DNA of 24,738 bases from IMG/VR virus record IMGVR_UViG_3300005747_000869, positions 1-24,738 of that record; one strand, written 5' to 3'. The notes beneath the pieces were generated by a model. The model was not told the origin of the DNA, did no database searches, and saw only the letters and a list, made by a program, of their open reading frames with translations. The stretch is from a virus. Positions 20,374 to 24,738 of this stretch are shown here, one piece after another; within the stretch, counting starts at the first letter, position 1, and every line of letters begins with the position of its first letter. The translations under genes and the position numbers were made by a program.

Positions 20374-22082
20374 GTCGCTATCCTACTGTAAGATTTAACT
20401 TTTTCAAATTTTATCATGCTACGGAATTTATCAACCATCTGATCTGACTTATGAGAGATAACAAAAATATTTGTACCAGTCATTTCTCTAAACAGATTCA
20501 TTAGTATCTCGCTGCCGTTTACATCCAGCGATCCATCAAACACCTCGTCAAGTATGAGTAGATTTGTATTCACTGAGTTCTTCAACTTAGCGACTGCTCT
20601 CCACGTCAACATCAACGACAAATCAATACGTGCTTTTTCACCTTCACTGAACGAAGCATAACTAAACTCGTCTCGATGTCTAGAACGTATTACTTCGTTA
20701 AACTGCTCATCAAGTGTGAAGTCAACAAAGAAGTCCATTGCTGCTAGATACTTGTTGACCAACTTATTGATGATCGGAACATACTGACGAATGATTTTAG
20801 TTTTGATACCACCATCTTTGAGCATTTTACTAGCAAAGTCTAACACCATGCGATCTTTAGATAATGTTTCTCTGTTTGCAGACAAACTCTTATGATCACC
20901 ATTTAATTTATCAATCTCAACATCAAAGGTTTTTTCTTCACCCATGCGTTCGTTCAATGACTCGATCTTTTTGTTATACTGATTGATAGAAGCATCAACG
21001 TGTTTGATGTCTGACTGCATGGAAGATATCTGCTGTTGTAATCCAGTAATAGCAATTTGGGTTGCGTTAATTTGTTCTAGTCTATCGTGTAACTGATCAT
21101 TTTGTTTTTGTAACTCTGATATAGCGTCAGTGGTTTTAGATATGATGCTCTGTGTTTTCTGTATCTTTTCTTCCTTGATTTGTGCAGCAATAATCTGGTC
21201 ACAAGTAGGGCAGTTATCATGCGACTCAAAGAACTTCAATGTCTTACTACTAGAGTGCTCTTTGTCATGTAACTTACTCAGTAGATCAGAAACCTTTTCT
21301 GACTTGTTCTGAACCTTAGTATGATCGCTTATAGTATTGAAGTGCGCCTGTATTTTCTCTTCAGTTTGCGCTATATGGACGCTAGTGTTTGCATTGGTTT
21401 GTTGAGCACTAACAATCATTTCCTCGTACTCTTTTATTTCTTCCCCTATATCGCTCTTAACTTGGCGCAAGTATTGTTGTTGAACCTCTATTTTGTTTTC
21501 TACAAGTTCTATTTGATATTCGATATCAGTCGTGTCGTTTTTGTTTTTAGATGAACGATCACGCAACAGCGTATTCATTTGACTGAATATCTGTATGTCG
21601 AGTAAATCCTCAATTACCTCTCTACGATCTCGTATTGGCAGCTGCATAAATGGAGTAAATGTGGCAGAACCGAGTATGACTACCTGCGTGAATGACTTGT
21701 AGTTTAGTTTCAGTATCTGCTCTTCGAGAATCACCTGATAGTCTTTGATATTCCCTGGCTGTGGTAGCAGTTCGCCATTCTTCCAGATCTCAAATACATT
21801 CGGTTTATAGGCACGCACAATCTTATACTGCACCGTGCCAATCCGAAACTCGATTTCTACTCGAGCATCTTTACGACTCACTGAGTTGATCAATTGCAGT
21901 AGTTTGATATTTCGGAAAGGTTTGTTGAACAGTCCCCAACACAACGCATCAAGCATCGTTGATTTGCCTGCTCCATTCTCACCAACAATAACTGTACTTG
22001 GTGATCTATCTAAATGCAGTTCAGTGTAAACGTTCCCTGTGGAAAGAAAGTTTTTCCATCTCAGTTTTTCAAAATGTAACAT
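20370..22082 (-). CDS. 46: gp46 recombination nuclease ATPase subunit (Rad50/SbcC-like)
   Basis: The 570-residue SMC-like ATPase has Walker A VGENGAGKST (about 33-42) and a long coiled coil (about 180-430) with a zinc hook CPTCDQII near the middle. The ABC signature SFSEGEKARIDLSLML and Walker B LLILDEVFDGSLD are at the C-terminus. With gp47 it forms the T4 Mre11/Rad50-type complex that resects double-strand ends for recombination-dependent replication and host DNA breakdown. Start 22082 lacks a good Shine-Dalgarno. A sigma70-like promoter lies inside gp47 (22113-22141), about 30 bases upstream of it. Confidence 0.96.
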   Translation of the reverse strand: MLHFEKLRWKNFLSTGNVYTELHLDRSPSTVIVGENGAGKSTMLDALCWGLFNKPFRNIKLLQLINSVSRKDARVEIEFRIGTVQYKIVRAYKPNVFEIWKNGELLPQPGNIKDYQVILEEQILKLNYKSFTQVVILGSATFTPFMQLPIRDRREVIEDLLDIQIFSQMNTLLRDRSSKNKNDTTDIEYQIELVENKIEVQQQYLRQVKSDIGEEIKEYEEMIVSAQQTNANTSVHIAQTEEKIQAHFNTISDHTKVQNKSEKVSDLLSKLHDKEHSSSKTLKFFESHDNCPTCDQIIAAQIKEEKIQKTQSIISKTTDAISELQKQNDQLHDRLEQINATQIAITGLQQQISSMQSDIKHVDASINQYNKKIESLNERMGEEKTFDVEIDKLNGDHKSLSANRETLSKDRMVLDFASKMLKDGGIKTKIIRQYVPIINKLVNKYLAAMDFFVDFTLDEQFNEVIRSRHRDEFSYASFSEGEKARIDLSLMLTWRAVAKLKNSVNTNLLILDEVFDGSLDVNGSEILMNLFREMTGTNIFVISHKSDQMVDKFRSMIKFEKVKSYSRIAT

Positions 22083-22088
22083 AAAGTC

Positions 22089-23153
22089 TTAAGAATTTAC
22101 AGTCAAGGATTCATTATATAACGATCTCATCAATAAGTCAAGCTCTTTCTTGGGTACATTGTCAGGCAACTGCTCGATGTAGTTGCTCATAATAGTTACT
22201 GTATCCTCTGCTTCATTTACAATATCGCCATCATCTTCTAGATGTAAGTTTAGATTATCATCCACTATCTGTATGTTCAGTGGATTTGCTTTGTAGAGTT
22301 TCTCCATGTATAGATCAAACCAGTAGGGATTGTCACAGGTTTGTTTAATGACTTTCACATAGGTATTTTTGTAAGATTCAAAGTCTACTTCTTGTAATAT
22401 TTGTTCAATATCTTTTCCGTTATCATCGTAGAATGCTTTGTGAAACATAGAGAATGGATTTTTGATCATCTCGATATCTCTAGTATTCGTATCGTAGATA
22501 TGAAAACCTTTAGTATCCTGATAGTCTATCCATGTCATTTCGTAAGGGCAACCCAAATACTGAACATTGCCTATTTTGTTCTTGTGATGAAAGTGCCCAG
22601 AGAAAACTGTTTCAAACTTTTTGAACATAGAAACTTCCATGCCGTGTGAGTTCACATTTCCTCTATCCATCAACGCACCAGCAACTTCTAAGTGCGACAT
22701 CATAATTTGAGCAGGCGTTTCTTCCATTGCCTTTACTGCGTCATCATAGTTTTGTGCGTTAATCCAAGGCATGATAAGAATATCGTGCCCATCAAAGTTT
22801 ACAGTCGCAGGTTTGTCATAAGACTTGACTGCTCCGTCACGGAATAACTCTTTCATTGAGTTGATTTCGTTGGTGTTCTTATAAGGAACGTCGTGATTAC
22901 CGATGATAACATGAAGGTCTATATTATGTTCAGTGCACTTATCAATGAACATCTCTTTCATACGACGAAGTGTTACATAAGAAATATACTTTCGCCTATC
23001 CACAATATCGCCCAAATGGATAATAGTATCAATGCCTTCTGTAACGAGGTGAGGGAAGAAAACTTCATTATAAAACCTTTCAAAATAATCTAGAAACTGC
23101 GTGTTATCATTTCGTGCGCCAAAATGAGTGTCAGTGATCAAAGCGATTTTCAT
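22089..23153 (-). CDS. 47: gp47 recombination nuclease subunit (Mre11/SbcD-like)
   Basis: The 354-residue calcineurin-like phosphoesterase has the expected metal-binding blocks: DTHFGARND near the N-terminus, IIHLGDIVDRRKY, VIIGNHD, MSHLEV and FSGHFHHKN. It is the nuclease partner of gp46. I chose ATG at 23153 (MKIALITDTHFG) rather than the upstream 23204, because AGAGGAG lies 5 bases ahead and SbcD-type proteins begin just before this strand. The start follows the gp55 stop by one base. The last codons contain a promoter-like sequence. Confidence 0.95.
   Translation of the reverse strand: MKIALITDTHFGARNDNTQFLDYFERFYNEVFFPHLVTEGIDTIIHLGDIVDRRKYISYVTLRRMKEMFIDKCTEHNIDLHVIIGNHDVPYKNTNEINSMKELFRDGAVKSYDKPATVNFDGHDILIMPWINAQNYDDAVKAMEETPAQIMMSHLEVAGALMDRGNVNSHGMEVSMFKKFETVFSGHFHHKNKIGNVQYLGCPYEMTWIDYQDTKGFHIYDTNTRDIEMIKNPFSMFHKAFYDDNGKDIEQILQEVDFESYKNTYVKVIKQTCDNPYWFDLYMEKLYKANPLNIQIVDDNLNLHLEDDGDIVNEAEDTVTIMSNYIEQLPDNVPKKELDLLMRSLYNESLTVNS
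22113..22141 (-). promoter_or_regulatory. Sigma70-like promoter inside gp47, upstream of gp46
   Basis: The minus strand has TTGACT (22136-22141), 17 bp of spacer and a perfect TATAAT (22113-22118), encoded within codons for LDLLMRSLYNES of gp47. It could give gp46 and deformylase separate transcription. Confidence 0.6.
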
Positions 23154-23154
23154 G

Positions 23155-23700
23155 TTACTCCTCTGTGATGACTCGTTTCTTCTTTCTTCTTTTGTGTTCT
23201 TCAAAGTTTTCTATAAACTCTGACATATACTCTTGAGTCCATTCATTATACTTGATATCGTCTGAAAAGTCAACATTTTTATCATGTGATTGTCGATCAG
23301 AAGTTTGTTGAAAAACATTGATATGCTCTGATGCTTTAAACTTAGTGTACAGATACTTTTTCTCTTTTTGTATACGTCTTAGAAACGCGAAGTAAACGAT
23401 CTGTGTAAAGTATGCAAAAGGATTGCTAGACTTCTCAGGATTAAAGTTGTCGATATACTGTAAGCAGTTTTCAATACCATCACATATCATCTCATCTCGG
23501 AACGTGTAGTTTACAAAATTGGGTTTGTATGATAGATGTGTAGCAATCTTCATAATACAGTCAGCAACATAAATTGGCACGACTGGTCTTTCGCTACCAG
23601 AATCCTCTGCTTCTCTAACGCTTTCCTTGAACTTAACCATCGCCTCAAGGAACTCTTTGTTGTTAACGTAGTGTGGATTTTTCTTTTTGTTTCTAATCAT
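23155..23700 (-). CDS. 55: gp55 sigma factor for late transcription
   Basis: The 181-residue protein corresponds to T4 gp55 (185 residues), the highly diverged sigma factor that directs host RNA polymerase to TATAAATA late promoters. The region FRDEMICDGIENCLQYIDNF followed by NPFAYFTQIVYFAFLRRIQK (about 70-115) is the sigma region 2-like block that is best conserved. The C-terminus (YMSEFIENFEEHKRRKKKRV) is where T4 gp55 carries its clamp-binding motif; a hydrophobic/acidic patch is present. The only clear TATAAATA in the window lies at 130-137. It sits between a small Sm-like gene and gp47. Confidence 0.93.
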   Translation of the reverse strand: MIRNKKKNPHYVNNKEFLEAMVKFKESVREAEDSGSERPVVPIYVADCIMKIATHLSYKPNFVNYTFRDEMICDGIENCLQYIDNFNPEKSSNPFAYFTQIVYFAFLRRIQKEKKYLYTKFKASEHINVFQQTSDRQSHDKNVDFSDDIKYNEWTQEYMSEFIENFEEHKRRKKKRVITEE

Positions 23701-23714
23701 TACAACCTCGCTTA

Positions 23715-24095
23715 TTAATGTAACATGGTACTGTTAGTGTTTGCGCCAAAAATGTAGTTTTCTAATTCTTCCAGAGTTGTATCCTCTTGTATATGTTCTT
23801 CATTTGATCTGTTGTTAGCAATTATATTATCGACAGCATGAACGTAATATTCGCATATCTCGTCGCTCGCTGGCGTCATTCCAACTATATGTGTTTTTTG
23901 TATGGTCATATAGTTGTCGTTTTCAGTAAACGGAAACCACTGCACTGCTACCATAGAAGCAGACTTTCTTCCATGCTGCTCTGTTCTTATTTCTAATGGA
24001 TTGAGTAAAAGAATTGTTTTATTCTGTTCCTCAACAACATCAGAAACTATGGTGTCTCCATTGCTTAACTTTATAATTTGTAATGTGATTTCCAT
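23715..24095 (-). CDS. Small Sm-like protein, conserved in T4-like marine phages
   Basis: The 126-residue protein begins MEITLQIIKLSNGDTIVSDV and continues EEQNKTILLLNPLEIRT, resembling the Sm1 part of an LSm/Hfq-like barrel (LxNGxxIxGxV...). VAVQWFPFTENDNYMTIQKT and HIVGMTPASDEICEYYVHAV follow. The C-terminal tail is acidic. I recall a protein of this type between uvsW and gp55 in cyanophages, of unknown function. An RNA-binding or structural role is inferred from fold style only. It starts one base after the uvsW stop. Confidence 0.7.
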   Translation of the reverse strand: MEITLQIIKLSNGDTIVSDVVEEQNKTILLLNPLEIRTEQHGRKSASMVAVQWFPFTENDNYMTIQKTHIVGMTPASDEICEYYVHAVDNIIANNRSNEEHIQEDTTLEELENYIFGANTNSTMLH

Positions 24096-24096
24096 G

Positions 24097-24738
24097 TCAT
24101 TCTTGCTTTAAATTAATATTGTATATTTTGTAATCAAACTCTTCTTCATTGTACATCTTTATTCTGACTGCGAAGTGTTTGAGTGTATGATTGCAACTTG
24201 TTTTTTTACAGAGATCGTCGGCAATGTCATAGAGTGTTGCTCGTTCTTTGTTATCACCTTTTCGTAGACCACGCCCGATACTTTGTAGATTCCGTATCCT
24301 AGACTTAGTAGGACTAGCAAAAACGATATTATGCAAATTGCGTATGTTGATCCCAGTAGAGAACGTCCCGTACGAGGCGACAATAATTGCACTCCGCTCT
24401 GTTTCAGTAATTCTTCGAATTTCTTCTCGTTCATCAGCATCTACTCCTCCGTGGACAAAAAAGACACGCCTATCTGCATCAGCTTCTGCCTTTATCATAT
24501 CATATAAAATTTTACCATGTTTCTCAACCATTTGGAATAATAATAGTGTATTACCATTCCGTGTCAAAGTCAAGTTCTTTATGAACTGATTTCGCTTTTC
24601 ATTGCCTATCAAAAACTGTATCTCATCTTGATACTTTGCATTATGCATTACCTTACATACTTCAGGTGGATACTTTAACACTAATGCTTTGATTCTAAAG
24701 TCTGCTAGAGTTCCCTGATCAATTAACTCTTTAGTTTG
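24097..24738 (-). CDS. uvsW: UvsW helicase, C-terminal part (cut by window edge)
   Basis: The frame is open to the right edge; before the in-frame GTG at 24681 it reads QTKELIDQGTLADFRIKALV, so the true start lies outside. The visible 213 residues are the second RecA-like domain of an SF2 helicase: GNTLLLFQMVEKHGKILYDM, VFFVHGGVDADEREEIRRIT, then motif V region VASYGTFSTGINIRNLHNIV and motif VI QSIGRGLRK. The end, FAVRIKMYNEEEFDYKIYNI, matches T4 UvsW. UvsW resolves R-loops and branched DNA and helps switch T4 from origin to recombination-dependent replication. Its position just before gp55 and gp46/47 fits T4-like gene order. Confidence 0.93.
   Translation of the reverse strand, partial: QTKELIDQGTLADFRIKALVLKYPPEVCKVMHNAKYQDEIQFLIGNEKRNQFIKNLTLTRNGNTLLLFQMVEKHGKILYDMIKAEADADRRVFFVHGGVDADEREEIRRITETERSAIIVASYGTFSTGINIRNLHNIVFASPTKSRIRNLQSIGRGLRKGDNKERATLYDIADDLCKKTSCNHTLKHFAVRIKMYNEEEFDYKIYNINLKQE
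24545..24573 (-). promoter_or_regulatory. Possible internal promoter in uvsW
   Basis: The minus strand has TTGACT (24568-24573), 17 bp of spacer and TACACT (24545-24550), inside the uvsW coding region. It has the right geometry but a weaker -10 and no close downstream start, so it may be chance. Confidence 0.25.

Noticed and set aside
22078-22106. Second TTGACT near the gp47 end with TATGTT 17 bp later
   Set aside because: The -10 is poor and covers the gp46 start codon; the perfect TATAAT promoter 35 bases upstream is a better candidate.
23154-23204. Longer N-terminus for gp47 (start at 23204)
   Set aside because: The extra 17 residues are a charged tail read from the gp55 end in another frame; the ATG at 23153 has AGAGGAG and the normal phosphoesterase start.
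24159-24440. 93-residue minus-strand frame overlapping uvsW
   Set aside because: It lies wholly inside the UvsW helicase motifs in another frame and has no ribosome site; its hydrophobic stretch is incidental.

Overview
The window is a contiguous piece of a T4-like (Tevenvirinae-type) myovirus genome. Every gene I can support is on the minus strand, so transcription runs from high to low coordinates. The T4 core replication and late-transcription genes are recognisable from their proteins: uvsW (cut by the right edge), gp55 late sigma factor, gp47 and gp46 recombination nuclease, gp45 sliding clamp, gp44 and gp62 clamp loader, and regA. AT-rich DNA, small auxiliary metabolic genes (peptide deformylase, CobS/CobT-like pair, adenylyltransferase, APS-kinase-like protein, PRA-PH/MazG-like protein) and many tiny genes suggest a marine phage of the pelagiphage/cyanophage type. 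No photosynthesis gene is present. The host cannot be fixed from this window; a marine alphaproteobacterium or another PQQ-using proteobacterium is an inference.

Layout from right (first transcribed) to left: (1) 24738-19257: uvsW, a small Sm-like protein, gp55, gp47, gp46, peptide deformylase, an APS-kinase-like P-loop protein and a 57-residue zinc-ribbon protein. (2) 19273-16219: two closely related amidoligase-family proteins flanking a stand-alone class II glutamine amidotransferase, then a GNAT acetyltransferase. (3) 16095-11831: a tightly overlapping four-gene operon: GIY-YIG-like/ParB-like fusion, an alpha-helical protein like the alpha-glutamyl/putrescinyl-thymine pyrophosphorylases, a TET/JBP-like Fe(II)/2-oxoglutarate dioxygenase and a P-loop kinase. 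This has the composition of a DNA base hypermodification pathway. (4) 11715-7154: a small unknown gene, CobT-like metallopeptidase/VWA protein, CobS-like AAA+ ATPase and a glycosyltransferase. (5) 7157-2564: DUF3310-like protein, gp45, small proteins, a second 2OG oxygenase, DUF2061 membrane protein, adenylyltransferase, gp44, gp62 and RegA. (6) 2554-1: PRA-PH-like protein, a membrane-anchored lysine-rich protein, three tiny genes, a Dam methylase and, at the left edge, the start of a PqqA-like peptide gene.

Regulation is unusually legible. At least ten minus-strand sigma70-like promoters share a TTGACT-like -35, exactly 17 bp of spacer and a TATAAT-like -10. Several -35 boxes contain or abut the stop codon of the gene before. 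Three intergenic regions are copies of one promoter/leader module, and several genes share a stereotyped TATATTATG start region that RegA might recognise. One late-type TATAAATA element lies before the PqqA-like gene.

The central hypothesis is that regions 2 and 3 form a DNA hypermodification system: the dioxygenase hydroxylates a pyrimidine methyl group, the kinase activates it, the pyrophosphorylase-like protein installs a nucleophile, and the amidoligase/amidotransferase/GNAT set builds or edits the added group. The glycosyltransferase and Dam may add further modifications. Once the small genes are included, no stretch over 300 bases lacks a gene. I saw no tRNA, CRISPR array, insertion sequence or convincing intrinsic terminator.
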